From Oopsacas minuta (lineage: Eukaryota > Porifera > Hexactinellida > Lyssacinosida > Leucopsacidae): DNA of 64,000 nucleotides. The notes beneath the pieces were generated by a model, which was not told the DNA's origin, did not search any database, and was given only the letters and a program-made list of their open reading frames with translations. A program made the position numbers and the translations under genes. Numbering within the stretch: the stretch's first letter is position 1; the number at the start of each line of letters is the position of its first letter. The DNA lies in assembly GCA_024704765.1 (NCBI GenBank), contig JAKMXF010000313.1, forward strand, positions 217,450 through 281,449. Reading direction: 5' to 3'. This document shows positions 22,233 through 37,200 of this stretch, one piece after another.

Positions 22233-25200
22233 GTTAGAGCTGTTTTCAAGTTATTTACCTCCTACTTGTAGATTTATACTAAGGATCGACAACCTTTTGG
22301 TACCTTAGGTCTAATCTTAACAACTAAGCACTATGATCTCTAGTCTACTGTAACTAGTCATAATACAGTACTCAAACTTGAATTAACATAAAGTTCTGCA
22401 CAATATATGACTATATTGTATTTTTGTACGTAACTTTTATGATAATATTATTTATCTGATACTCTATCATTAGTCATCTAATCTATCTCTGTGCATTACG
22501 TATTATCTAGGTAGTTAGAAATGACGTACTGAAGCTAATGCTAAATCTAACATTACCTGCTCATCTAGTGTATGGTAATGAACTTGTTGATAGAAAGAAA
22601 GATGTTACTGCTCTAAAATACTATTCTGAGGTGAGTAGAGCCTGATACAATATATTCTTATATTTATCGCGTCTTTTATACCAGTTTGGTGTATACAGTT
22701 AGAATATAAGGTTAAAGTATGTCGAGTATAACAAGTTGATCGATAGACAGGTGGTACACCTGGGACTTGTGTACCCAGATATTAGGGGTTGAACTTAATA
22801 ATATTTAGGATAGATTATGAAATTTCTGAGTTTGTTCCTCATTACAAATAATGTTTTTGCTATAATTATTGTTAATCCACTATAATATCCAATGTGTCTA
22901 AAAAATGTATTAAAAATGATATCATCTAATAATTATATGGGCAATATGCAGAGTTAACTTGGGAATGGGAATAGTTATCTTGCTATGTGAATACCATATG
23001 GGAACACCCATGGGAATTCTTATGTATTCTCTGTACTAAGCCATGTCCATTCTCTTGAGGTGAATATATTCTTTTTCAGGGTTGCCATCGGAATGGGAAT
23101 TATTTATTTCTATGGAAATTCCTATATGGGAAACCAATGGGAATTCCCACGGAAATCCTGTTGGAATGGGAATTGAAATTCCATACCCACGACAACCCTG
23201 GCAATATGGTTATGTAATTATATGCTTTGAAGAAAATCTCAGTCACGTATTCTTAGCAGCTAATTCCACTACAGGACTTTCAATTTTCCTGCAATGAAAT
23301 AGTAAGATACCCTGCCTCGACTATATTTAGTTATATCAAATCATTCAACATATGATAATATTCCCTACAGCTGTATAACGGAGTTCGGAGCTGTCTATTC
23401 CCGGTATAATTAGCAGATTTTTCCGAGATGAGTATAATCTAATGGCAGACATTAGGGGCTGCTGTAGCTATACGGGTAGTAATTACATTATATACGAATA
23501 TAATATTAATATATTAACTAACGCTAGGGTGAGAGTTGTAGACAAATTAATCGATGATAATCGATTTCATTATTGGTTAGTATGGGATTGTGTTAATAAC
23601 ACAGCTTGTATATGTATAATGTCTAGACGCTGTGTGAATAATACATTCTTCATTATAATCTATTATTACCAGTATAGAAAAGAATCTTGTCTACAATTAT
23701 AGCTAGATAATTATATAGATTTAATAGTAATGTCTACTTATAGCATACATGGGTTGCATGGCGCCAATACTCCTGTGTTTATCAGATTGGAAGGCTGTAA
23801 AATTTATAATATTCGGATACAATTATTACGTAATATATACATCTGGTAATACTAGATCAAAACGAATTTATTTCATCAAAACTCTCATAATAGATTAACA
23901 AGACGTTTCTATTTTGCATTTTTGCCCCGTCTTTGCTTGGAGAAAAAAAGGCTATTTTTGCTTTCCCTTAGCGTATCTGTTCCTGACAATATATAACAAC
24001 CGAGGTTTTATACGTTTTCTCGAGTACCCCTGACTAACAGTTGAAACGAAATCTCTAGCATCATTTAAATGATAAGCACAATGGTGTTTAAATATGATTA
24101 ATCATATGATTGACCTGTGAATTTGTGACTTTCAGACTCTCAAAATCGGACTCTATGCACTCAATTACCCCTCACAACCTGTTCAAATCTGATCTCTAGC
24201 ATGCTTTTGAATTTACATAGAAAGGTGTGAAAATATGATTAATCACCAAAAAGGTGTGGAATATTCACTTTAGAAAAATTCATACCCGAGGTGCATATCT
24301 CCGACCCAAGATGAATATGTGTACCACTTTTCATGTAAATCGGGCTGTTAGATTTCGCACGGCGGCTGACGGACTCCCTAGAGGAGCTGCACTAAAAATT
24401 ATGTTTTAATTCTGGACAACACTTCGTTTATTTTATTTGACTGATCCTGATTTAAATTTTTAAATTTATTTGCAAGTAGATTAAAATATATAATTTTTCT
24501 CCGATAGGTAGAAGCGTATCTTCGTGATTACAAAGAAGCGTTTGCTAGTGAAGAGAAATCAATAGCAGTACTAGTGAACATCCTAGCTGATCATCTTAAG
24601 GAGGAGTGGCACTCTAGACAGGAGGATGACTGTATTGCTGTGGAGAGAGTGTTAGTCATATTAAGGAACATTCTGTACACCCCAGTAGCACCTAACGAGG
24701 AGAAGAGAACTGATGATGATTGTAACTTACACGATCAGTTGGTATGGAATCTACACTCCAATGCTTGTCATCAGGTATATTATGTATTATTATAATGTAT
24801 GTAAATGTATTTATCTGTTAGAATGGTACGGAAATCCTCCCATCTAAATTAATGCATTAGCATTATACACACTTTTAGAACGAGATCATATAACTCTGCT
24901 TATAACGAGCCTTTTATAACAATTATAGCATACAAGTAGTAAATATACTGCTGCTATAACATATTCATTTTATAACGAAACGAAACCGATGTACCGACAC
25001 TTCAAATACCGTGACATCACTGTATATCGAATAATATATTTTATCTGTATTTTCCTTCTCATTTGAATTTATCTTCCTTATCTTTCAGTTTTATTTATTC
25101 AGTACCTTAGGATATAATTAGGTTAAACTCATCGTCTTTTGGATTATTATATAATCTACGTATGCGTATACTTTATATGCAATACCAAGGGACAGATTGA

Positions 25201-28200
25201 CAACAAATATCGTTACTAACGGGTTTGGATACGTTCATACGTATATTATATATGAAATGAATTTGGTGATATTTTGTGTGATATGAAACATTTTCAGATA
25301 AAAGTATATTGAATTAGCATCTCATAGGTGATTTGTATTGAAGAATAGGTCACGTGTTCATTTTCCTTATCCTGACTCCTGAGGTTGTCGTATTTCAGAA
25401 ATGGCCAAATTTTAGTAGATGAGTATGATTGGTAGCATCATATGTTGTTACTTGTCAATTATATTAACATATGGTGTACCAATAAACATCTTAATATTAC
25501 TATCACTGACACTGTGAACTATCTGTAACGGTTTTATAGGTTTTCTTGCTTGTTCTCAACGTCTGATCAAGCTGTTACTGTTTATACTTTATTTATGTCT
25601 GACTGTGAATAAGTTATGCTCTCACGACTTACTAGGTAACCTCTTCTTAAAGATGTATTCGACCACCATACATTTGCTTATTCTACTTTCTAGCGGTTTT
25701 CGATACGTATGAGGAATTCAATGAGACTACTTAACAACTCATCATTCATATTGTTTAGGTTCTTTTAATATTCTACAACTCGAATCGCAAACAAGTTGTA
25801 GAATCAGGTTTTTATTGGACTAGATTGAAGCCAATCTCTAATTAGTCTCTGGCTGTTATCTAAGAGTCTCTTACTACTATTCACTAGCACTCCTATTGAT
25901 TTTTATTGCAGTCAAGTGTGTGTAATCCAGATTGTTTATCATGTCCCGTTTTTAGTGTGCCGGCTATACTAAAGTATAGTTCACAGTTCTAAAATGGTTG
26001 ACTTTCTTAGTCAGTAGGTATATATGTGTATATATATGTTCGCTCTCCAGTTCACACCTTTGATTAAGACTCGAAATTGGCATGTATAGTCGTAGTGACA
26101 TCTAGTTATGCACTTGACATTTGAGATTTTTCTAATGTGTATATTTTCAGACATTTCTATGTAAAATTCTAAAGAATGCTAGAGATTAGGTTTCAACATG
26201 TTATCATGGGCGCAATAGACATATAGGAGTGATTCAGTACGCTGAATCTGAATTTCGCATTTTCAAGTACGTATCTCATATGTAAATTTATTGTTATTTT
26301 TATGAATATAAAGTAAACAAATACTTGAAATATCAATATATAGAGACTTGCTATACATGGGTATTAGAGTACGCTGAATCCGAATTTTAAGTTCTCATGT
26401 ATAAATTTATTGTGACTTATTAATATAAAGTAAACAAATTATCCAAATTTCTAAATAATTTTCTCTTAACAGACATATCGTGTACCAAATAACGCTGAAT
26501 CCGGTGGCTTAAGGGAAATTACGTCAGCACAGGCGGTGATTTGAGATTTTTATATCCTATGTTTTGTATGTTAGTAAGTGCTCATAATCCGATATGCGCC
26601 CAATCCGGATCTTTTATCGATCAATTCCCATTTTATGTGCCTAATCCGAAAACAAAATTTATAGAAAAATTGTGATCTATTTTCAGGTAACTAGGAAAAA
26701 CGAACATTTATGAATAATTCAATTGAAAACTAATTAAAAAGCAGACCATAAGACAAATAATATTAGAGACTTAACTTGTAGTCTTTTAACAGTATTAATC
26801 TTTCTATAACATTTTGCATTTGGGGCCAAGTACGGAGTGCGGCTAATCCGGATTAGTTGTGCCCGCATTTGGCTGTATTATTAGTGAATTATCCCTTCTT
26901 ATTGTTTGATTAAGTCATTTTCGTTGAAGACGCATGTTTATCTGACTATATTAGTAGTTGATAAAATAACGGGACCACCTCAGGGGAGACAGTATTTTGA
27001 ACGCTCATAAAAACATAAAACATGAGTATATTTGTGATCTTTTCTAAAATCTTTAGCCGTTGGCGCATTTAGAATAAACAAATAAAACTTGACTTAAGTA
27101 TTTTGGAATATTTCAATAAAAGTATAAAACTTGAGTATATTTTTCATTTATTTGAATATAGTTTAGCAATGCTATGAGCATGAGTTGAGTAAACTTTAAA
27201 AAAAATGTTGATTGTAATGCATAAATTCATTAATTATCTTTCCAATCTAATTAGATAAGAAATGCATAATTATCAAAGAGCCTAAACGATATGAAGGATG
27301 TTCGTGACAACCTGTTAAGCAGTCTCAATGCAATATATTCCTCTTATACGGAAACCCCTAGAATAATTGGCAATGGTAAGAGCGTTAGTTTGTCTTAAAA
27401 TTATAAACTAAATCGGCCTACTCGGTGAAATACACGGTCGTGTATTAATTAGGATTTGATTTATCCTGGGTCTTGGCGGGTACCTAAAAGTGCCGACCGT
27501 AAGACTCAAATTGTACAGGATCGATATGTTACCATACAATAAAGTACCATTCCAGGAGCACCCCTGAAAGAAAAGTGCAGGCCAAGAAATTCCTAGATAA
27601 ACCCCTGTAGGCCATGGTTCAACTAAATAATTATCTGTTCATACCTGGACATACCCTATAATAGGGTATAGTCTGATATTGCGTTTTTTGCTCGCTAGAA
27701 AGTCATCTTTTGGCTTTCGATGACTAACCTTTAAAATTAGAGGTGAATAACTACGTTTAATATAGTCCTTGGCTCCCAACGCTCTCAAAATTCTTTATTT
27801 ACAGCTATCACGCAGGCACGCATTCCTTGCACGACTATATCACATCTAACATGATTTACTAATTCATATTCACATATTTAGCCGTTTCAACATTCTTTGC
27901 ACTGAACTCACAAATCGAAGTGCTAAGAATACCACATTCCACAGAGATATAATTTTAAACAAGTATGCTTACATTCTTTGCATATTTTACCATAATTATT
28001 TATTTGCTAATATTGTTAATAATCGCAATGTAGACTAATCTTGTGGATATCACTTTTCATTTTATCGTAGTATATTATGCAACAACTTTATTAGTATTAC
28101 CTCATATTATATATATTGTTTATATTGCCGGAAATTTTTCCACAAAATTAGCATAAGTCATATATGCATTGCTTTTTTTGTTTACTTTCATTGTTGAATA

Positions 28201-31200
28201 TCACAAGATGACATACCTATTAGAGTTGCACAACACTCAAACGTTATTCAATCCATAAAATATCAAGAAAGAATCCGTATGCTCCGTATGCTCCATATGT
28301 TATATTCAGAGCTGTGAATCTTTTATTCCATTAAAAGGATACAGAAACATAATTAGTACTAAGAAGACAACACTTCTTTTATTCAATAATACTGGTTTAA
28401 ATTATATGTCAATTATCATAATCTTAGGCATGCAGAATTGTTTGGCATGAATCAACCAATGAGTATGTTTCCCTTTGTTAAGTTTGTTTATTAATGTCTA
28501 TTGTATTTACTCTACACACGCACGTATTCATAGAATTCTATAGACTGCGTAGCGTATAAATACTAAGTTATTGCTATTAATTCCAGTACTCATTTTTGAT
28601 CATTGCATTTGATTATATCACCAAAAATTAAATATGTCAAATTGGGTAAAAATAATTTCTACAATAAATTCAGTATCTCATAGCTACTCCAGCCTCAGGT
28701 ATCTCAAAAAGATTGGAGCAGGAAGCTTTGCTACAGTTTTTGAGGTTCAGAATTCTGAAACACGAAACAATTATGCACTAAAAGTTATTAATAAAGATAA
28801 AATTACTAACTCAAATCTTTTACGAAGAATCAACCAAGAAATACATATTCACAAGTCATTAGATTCTCCATTCATTATTAAATACCACAAATCATGGGAA
28901 ACAGATTCCAGTATATGTATACTCCTAGAGCTGGCTAAGCGCGGTGATCTCTTCACTGTTTGGAGAAGACAGAAGATTCTACCTGATTACTCTATTTGCA
29001 AATATCTTGCTCAAATAGCAACTGCATTAGACTATATGCACCAAAATGAAGTGGTGTATCGCGACCTGAAACTTGAAAACGTTCTGTTGTCCGATAAAGG
29101 AGAAGTCAAACTATCAGATTTTGGTCTCGCAGGCAAATTATGTAAAGGAAAACACGATCTTACGTTTTGTGGTACCATGGAATATATGTCACCAGAAATG
29201 TTAGCTGCTTCTTTCTACTCCCATTCAACTGATTTCTGGTCATTAGGAGTGTTGGCATATTCTCTGATTTTTGGCCGTTATCCTTACCAGCCTGAAGCTA
29301 CCTACAATGATATGATAAATAAAGTATTATCTTGCAGACCTAGCTATTCTTCCCCGAGTTCTGTTATTAGTCAGTCCTGCAAATCTCTACTGGATGGACT
29401 GCTTGAAGTATCTGCTAAGAAGAGGATAGCATCTCTCGACGAGTTGAAAGAACACGCCTATTTCAGAAGCTTTGATTTTAGCTCATTAAGGGAGATTAGA
29501 AGAGATGGTTTTCAGCTAGGTAGTAAATTCCCACTTATGCAACACATAAGAAATGCTATAAATACTCCAATGAAAATCAATATGCAAGAAAACAGAACTT
29601 TTGAATTTTAAATTCTAAACACTCAAATACTAACTACTACATCTGTATAATTTCAATATACATTAATATACCCACCAATTATCTATTGATCTACTCTTGA
29701 AATCTGATGAACTGTTGGTCACTATTCTAATTTCAGATAATATCATTATTTAACTCTGGGGATAGGTCTTATGGGTAGGTGACCGTAGATAGCCGACGGA
29801 CGCGTTATTGAGTAGAATACACGTGTTCTATTACTTTTATCTACGTGCTACAATCTCTTGAATATTCCTACTTAGACATTTTTGCGTTTATAAATTTAAT
29901 TCATGTCCCTCTAGCTGATGGCATGTCTAGATAAACTACAATATGCAGATTCATTTAGTAAGTAGTAATACATATTTTGGCGAAATCTATTCGAAACAAG
30001 TTTTGATAGCAATTTTATTCTATTGTCATATGAATTATAGTACGTGCGCGTGTATTGACAATTTATGAGGAATCATGATCTCGGAAAATAATTCAAGTAA
30101 TTTGGTGATCAGTCAGTCCATAATTTAGTCATTTCGTGATCGTTTCAATTATTTCATCAGATTAGACATCAACCATAGCATTCGAAGATTTACCCATTTA
30201 TAATGGCAGAATTAAGTAATTATCTGTGCAAGGTATTATACATCGAGTCTGTGTTCAATAATCCATTTCTAGCACGATATGGATACATCGATATAGATTT
30301 CTAATGGAAAATATCTAAGTTGCTTAATACGTCTTTCAATGAAGATGTATTACGTATAATACGTATTTTATAATACGTATTATACGTTCAATCTACAATT
30401 TTTGGTGACGTAACTTCTATTAGACTAATTCCTGAAATAATTATTTTACATGAAAACAGTAGTTCTCGAATTGTTAATGAGAAATCTCAGCATAGTTGAC
30501 CAAATTATATAATAATTGAGAATAATGTGGCTTATACAAGTCTATCAATGTCAAAATCTCATGTTTCGAGGTTAACTTAGACGTATAATACGTATTATAC
30601 AACTTAGGAAAATATAGTCAATTGGGGAACTCGGAATTTGACCTAAAATTCATTTCGTTTGGGATTGACAGATTTGTGACTTGTAGACCAGTTACATTTG
30701 GATATGTTGTATGATATTGACTATTTGTTTGTATAAAAGGTGTAAAGAATATGAAATGTATAAAGTATGTCCGTATTGTGATCTTATGTTAAAAATGGGT
30801 TATAAAGTGGCGTTAGAAAAGAAGATATTTATAAAGTGAAAAAGATAATTATAGAAATAAGGGATTTATAGAAATTCGGACGTGACGGGACTTTTATTGT
30901 ATTGCTTATAAACGGGCACCTTTGGCGGGGATCAGGGATTTATGTCACTATCAAGGTTAAAACCGATCGAACCGAATATCAGTATTCATGAATAGTTGCT
31001 TGACCGAAAACTGACAATATTCGGTTACATCAACCGAATATTGATATTCGCTTTGTAACCAAATATTGAACTATTCGCCAAATATAATTCGGTTGAATCG
31101 AATATTGGACTATTTTGTTGCAACTTTGGTCACTACCTTAGGGGTCTGGGAGTTTTATTCGGATTATATTTCGACGTGTGCTTGCCGAGGGTTTGCGTAT

Positions 31201-34200
31201 GTCGGTGGTGTGTTATACGGTTGCTTTGTGTTTTGCCCATTTCTTATGTTGTTTTGTTTTGTTTTGTTTTGTTTGTTTGTTCGTTTGTTCTTTATACTTT
31301 TTGTACTGTTGTGTCAGTTCTATTGTTCTGGATTTGGTATTAGGTAGAAGTTATAGAGTGTTGTTTTGTTGTGTTTGCTGTAGTTCTGTCAAGTTTCTGT
31401 ATTTTGTTTCGCTACTCGCTTTCTTTACGTTCTTCGCTTTTTGTAGTGTATCTGTAGGGACTTGGCTATGTTGCGAGGATTTGCCACTTTAGAACAACTT
31501 TGAGTTGAGATTGTAATATGTTGGGCCTTTGGGAGTAGCTTAATGTTGATCGATTTATCACAATAGTGGTATACCCACAACATATTTCGAATTTAGGTCA
31601 TTTTCCTACTTCCTAATATTATTTTCGTCAATTCCTATTTCGCAATATATATTTCTAATTCTTGCACTTTTTAGGTTAAATTCCTGCGTCCCATCAACTG
31701 TATAGCATCCTAGGTTGCTGGTTAGAAAGTAGAAACCCTTTTAGGAAAAGAGTTTAACAAATGATAGGACAAATATCGACAATTTTCGATATTATTTTTG
31801 TAAATCCCGATATCGATATTTTCGATAAAACATCGTAATGTACGATATTTCAATATTTTCATAACCGATATATCAGTACCAAACCTTGTCTATATGTATT
31901 AAATCCGGATCACCACTGATAAATATATGTTTATCCCATTCTCTATATGAAAACATCCAGCCAACACGCTAGTCGTTCTGCTCAGACCATTTCTACCGAT
32001 TGCCCGTGACTAGCATTGAAAATCTCTAGCATAACTTAATGAATATTTTGGTGATACATTAGTGACTGAATATTCATTGCCAGATTAGGAATCAATATAC
32101 GCAAATAAGTAATCTAAAATACCTGAATATCATATCAATAGAAAATTGTTACACTATTTTATATGATATGTGATATTCTCCCCTCACATATGCCAAGGAA
32201 ACTATAAGCATTGAAATATATTAGTGAATATCTTACAAAATTTAGTTCAAATTATGTAATTTTATGTGCTTTATGCTTCTCTTTTCATTTATGTCACATT
32301 TTAATAATTAGCTCGCAATTTTTTTCTCAGTATTGACACACTATCCTACTAATATTGAGAGAGGAATTAAAATGATCAATAAGAACATTCCTTGCAGGAG
32401 CCTTGTTGTCATATTGTTTGAAAGAGAATCCAAATCCTAAAGCAAATAAGGCGACGAATAATCCAATCATTATTATCTTGCATATGCTCCCAGAGAATTT
32501 CCTTTCCTTTGCTCGTTTGTCAACTTTATACCTTGAGGTTAAGAGGTTCAATGATTCATATTCATGGTTAGCATGCTGTTCTCTATATATTGATTTTATT
32601 CCAGCGTTCTCTTGTGCTTCATCTGCTACTTTTCTCCAGTTAGTACATATCACAATTAATAGGAATATTAAGGATTGTAAAATGATAGCGGATGCCATTC
32701 CTATCCAATACCCCTTTGCTTCCATTTTCGCTACCACGCATAAGCAAATGGAGAGAGGCACTGCGAACAATTGATAGACAATTAGATTTGTAATCGAACC
32801 AATCTTCTGACGACCACATCCTTTTATAATCGCTCCCCCTATAAGTTTTAAACCATCAAAGTTTAAATAAATAGCAGTAATATAGAGACCGCTAGATGCA
32901 CCTGCTATAATACATTCATCTTTTGTGAATAACTGGGCTAGATTGGACCTGAGTAAGAAGACTGCTACTGAGAAGTGCATTCCTATCAAGAATATGATGG
33001 ACAGACATAAATAGGAGGTTTTTCGTGCTAATGATGGGTTGTTTGCTCCTAAAAGATTTCCAACACGGACAGTTGCAGCTATCCCAAAACCAACTGGAAT
33101 TGTGAATAATTGACCACTCACATTTAACATCACTGAGAAGATACCAACCTGTATTTTTGGATCAACACTAGTAGCCCCTACTATCAGGAACCCTATCTCA
33201 AATGTCCACCAATCCAGACATAGCATTATTAAGCCAGGAACTCCGAACTTGCAGTAGTGGAGCCAACCCTTCAGAGCGTCCATTCTCAAACCCTGCCAGG
33301 AGGATTTGTACAGAGAAGAACAGCGGATATACCCCATGTAGATTATAGCTAGAGACCAATAGCTAATTACTAGAGATATAGCAGCGCCTTCCACCCCTAA
33401 TTTTAATTGGATTATCAATATATAATGGCTCGTGACATTAATCAGATTACCTATTACATTCAGAATTATACATGGATATACCACACGTTGTGATTGTACG
33501 TATTTTCTCGCCATGAAGTATATGGCGACTGCTGGATTAGATATGCAAAGAATCTTCAGATACTTGCCTGCGATTGCTGCAACTTGTGGATCCTGGTGTA
33601 TCATTATCAAGATAGGTTCTGCATTCAAACACACAGCTATAATAGGAAGACAGGATACTAGGCCAATGAGTAAAGCACGTTGGAAGTACAAACCAACGAG
33701 AGGGTAGTTCTTCGCGCCGTAAGCCTGAGAACAGAGAGTATCCATTCCTGAGCTCAATCCTATCATTATGGATTTGCATGAAATGTTTGCAAATGAAAGG
33801 GCCAACGCTGCTCCGTCTAGATACACTCCTCCCTCTCCAATGTGACCAGTGAAGAACAGACTTATGACTGGGAGCATTTGACTCCCGAATGCAGTGATTG
33901 CACAAGGCCAAGCTAATTTGTTAATAGTTAAAAACTCAGTCACTAGCCAAAAGGAGAGCAATTTCTTATACCATTTTTTAGGTTGAACTTGTTCATATTC
34001 TTGCATAACGTCAGATAAAGTATTTACATCATTCAAAAAACACATATTTATATAATTGTATTATTAGAGTATGTAATTATAAATTACAGCATGTCTTACT
34101 CACGAGTTTATTATTTGTTGTTTTGAGTGTTTAGAGAATTCACGTCACTAGCGAGTTTATTGTTCATAATACAATATACACATACACAAGACATCTACGA

Positions 34201-37200
34201 GGTGGATGGAAATTCTATTTTCAACATTATTATACTTTAGGAGTTCTCTTGGGTCAGCTGCTCCTCTATTACATGCCTAATAAATTTGCATGTGTCTCAA
34301 TATTACTTGGCTAATTGTTTGTCCACAAAATATAACCTCCAAGTATAATTTAGCTTTTTCGAAACTGTACTTTGCATCTATTTGGTGGTAGGGCTTGCAA
34401 TTCTAGGATTAACAAAAGAATATACATTTTCTGAAATTATTCCTACATCTATATAATTTTAATAATATTCTGAATTGTTGTTTGTCTGACTGTTTGATCC
34501 GCTAAAGGATATATGGTGCTACTGCCTTTTGAATCCGAATTCCACAATCCTGTAATATCAGGTTTTTTAAGAAAGTAAAAATATAATTAATTCAATAAAG
34601 CTTGACTGAATATACAAATATGCTGAATTCTATTTCACACTTTGAAATTAATCATTTGTAAATTTCTTTCTTGTTTTTTGAGCATAAAGGAAACAAATTA
34701 ACCAAATTTCAACATTCGTACATGCAGAGCATGGACTCGCCACGGGCATAGGAGCAATACTCCCCCTGATAAAATCTTGTGCCCCGGGCATGCCCCCTTG
34801 GCTCAAATTGAAAACTGTAAAATCTCGGCTCGCTTCGCTCACATCTTACCCTCATATATTCTGCAATCTCACCCAAATATTATTCGAGGCCCCACATCAT
34901 TGGGACCAGAAAAATCTCGACTTTCTTGGCCAATTGCAAACCAAACGCCAAACGTTATTTCTTCAAATGGGTTTCGCTCCTGGACCTTACTGATTGTTTA
35001 CATGGCCCATAGACCTCATCTGGAAATTGTTTCTCAGCAGATTGAACTTGTGCTCCCCCATATTTCAAGGCCACACGACGCCACTGCCCAGTTGGATGGT
35101 TATACCCAACTAGAAATTTATAGATCCACCACTTGCCATGTCTCCTGCTAAACGCGTGAAAACACCTTGTCCCTCGTCCTGCCCCTCCCCTGGTAATTTC
35201 TTTGCCTCCCTAGGTAAAAAATCCTGACTACGTCCCTAATGCAGAGGCTAGAGGTTTGCTCTCTAGTGGTACATACATCCTTCGATCATTTGATATTAAT
35301 TCTGGAATTGAAGACGCACTTGTGATCGTTCATCAAAGCTTTGAAATGGTGCATTATTCCAAGTCAAATTTCTGAGACTTGAAGCAATCCATGGTCCAGG
35401 AAATTCTATACCGTGAATAGGGTTCAGTTTTGTAGTATGTGAGCATCGATTACTCTAATGTAATTGTTTACTTTACAAATATCACTAATAGAAGGAAATG
35501 TTTTCCAAACAAACATACACACACACGCACAATAATTGAGTTTTAAAGATATGATGTATACCAGACGTTCGTTGCTTGCACTCGCGGCTTACGCATTCGT
35601 ACATGTACATCGCATGTAAATTCTTTGCTTTGTGAGTTGTGACTGAATATTTTATCCTAATTTAGGAGATAACTAATTTTCAGTTTCAAATATCAATTAC
35701 ATCAGGCTTGGGCAGGGTTACTGGGTCTATTGAGTCAAGTAATGATAATCATACATATGTTCTGTCTTTATTTACTTTATGAACATATTATGTGATACAA
35801 TTCCCTTTTCAACATCAACAAAGTTCAAAGGCTAAACAAGGATCTTGTATACAAAGCTGTGTCATAGCAGGGTTATGATAGACAGGGCAACCTGGTCAGA
35901 GGTCACCGGGTCAACTCGGTCATCAGGTCATGTAATCTTGCCCCGCTCCAAGCCTGCATTACATATATCAGTTATAGCTCACCCGTTTAGAATTATGATA
36001 CAAAATTATTTTCTCCGGGCCACATCTTATCCAGTATCCACATTTATTTAATTCATATGAGATTGTATGTAGTGCACGTACAGTCAACTCGGGTTATTTA
36101 GAAGCTCGGGGGACTGCAATAATTACTACTTGGATATAACCGATGGAATATTTGTTACTTTGACGGTTTGGGTCCGTATTTGTACAATTCAGGCTTCGAT
36201 ATAAGCCTGTTTTCGATATGTCTGTGTTCGATATAACGGGAGTCTGGTAGTTGGAATTTCAAAATATTTTACTTGCATAAAACAAATATATATTTCTGCT
36301 TTCTTTGTAACAAATATAGTATTTATAATATCTTCCTTTTACAAGTTATTTGAAAAAGTGTCTACATGAAATTCTCTTTTCAAATGGTTTTTTGAATTGA
36401 TAAGTTGTCTAGACCTAATACATGCACGGTTCTTTCACGAAGTATTGTAGAATACAAAGTCTTCGTCATAAATCTTATAAAAGTTCACTCCTTAATATAA
36501 TTACTTTTGCGTTGCCATTATTTTAACTTTAAACATATCTTTTTACCATTTCAGCTAACTTGAGCTGTTAATAGCCAAATTCCAGCTGTTGACAGCTTAT
36601 CTGTTTCCATCCTGATTATTATATATTGTGTCAAACTTCATAATGACATCATTTTGTAGTATACGTATACCTACATGGATTACAAAGTAATACAATCGTT
36701 TCCCAGTGAGGATCGATCTGCCTTGTTCGTATTTACCCTTTTGATATTCGCTTAAAAATCTCTAAAAAATTTTAATTTAAATCTTCCGTCCTACATTTCA
36801 TTCTCCTCCACTAAAGAAATCTTCCTCACTTCAGTTTCTTTCAATTGCTCTTCTAACAATTTCTTGATTAGCTCGGTTTCTTTCGTGTAATAACCTTGAA
36901 ATTCGTTGTTCTTTATTATTTCAGGTCCTTTAATCTTAAAATATTTCGATTTTTTGGTCATTAATTTGCCATAGAAAACTAATAGCAGACGCTTGGATGG
37001 TTGTCTAACAATGTAGAACTTTACTAGGTCTGGAAAGCTCTTGAAATGAGGTATTGTATACACTACAGCAGTGGTTCTCAGCTGGTGTGCTCAAACATTG
37101 ATATGAAAGTGCTAAAAATAGAACTAGAGGAGAACTACTCCTTAACACCATTATTTACGTGTATACAGTAGAACCTGCATAAACCAACACTAGCTGGAAC

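Larger units (their letters stand above)
29612..32326. other. timeless intron 3, between kinase and MATE gene
   Basis: AT-rich. A perfect 15-bp inverted repeat with a 4-base loop at 30353-30386, with a partial copy near 30580-30605. A T/G-rich stretch at 31230-31500 gives hydrophobic nonsense ORFs. A family D repeat is at 31765-31895. No gene. Confidence 0.55.

Noticed and set aside
22014-24795. Separate short genes at 22014-22271 and 24574-24795
   Set aside because: They are timeless exons 1 and 3 read through their donors; joined at the GT..AG sites they continue in frame into family-conserved sequence.
31066-31492. Overlapping hydrophobic ORFs that look like membrane proteins
   Set aside because: Low-complexity T/G-rich DNA produces strings of F, L, C and V; no family pattern, and two overlapping frames are equally open.
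33537-33911. 124-residue ORF overlapping the MATE gene
   Set aside because: Alternate frame of the well-supported MATE coding sequence.
34735-35160. Possible gene in a GC-richer part of intron 3
   Set aside because: Two overlapping plus-strand ORFs and one minus ORF, none with domain-like sequence or splice context.
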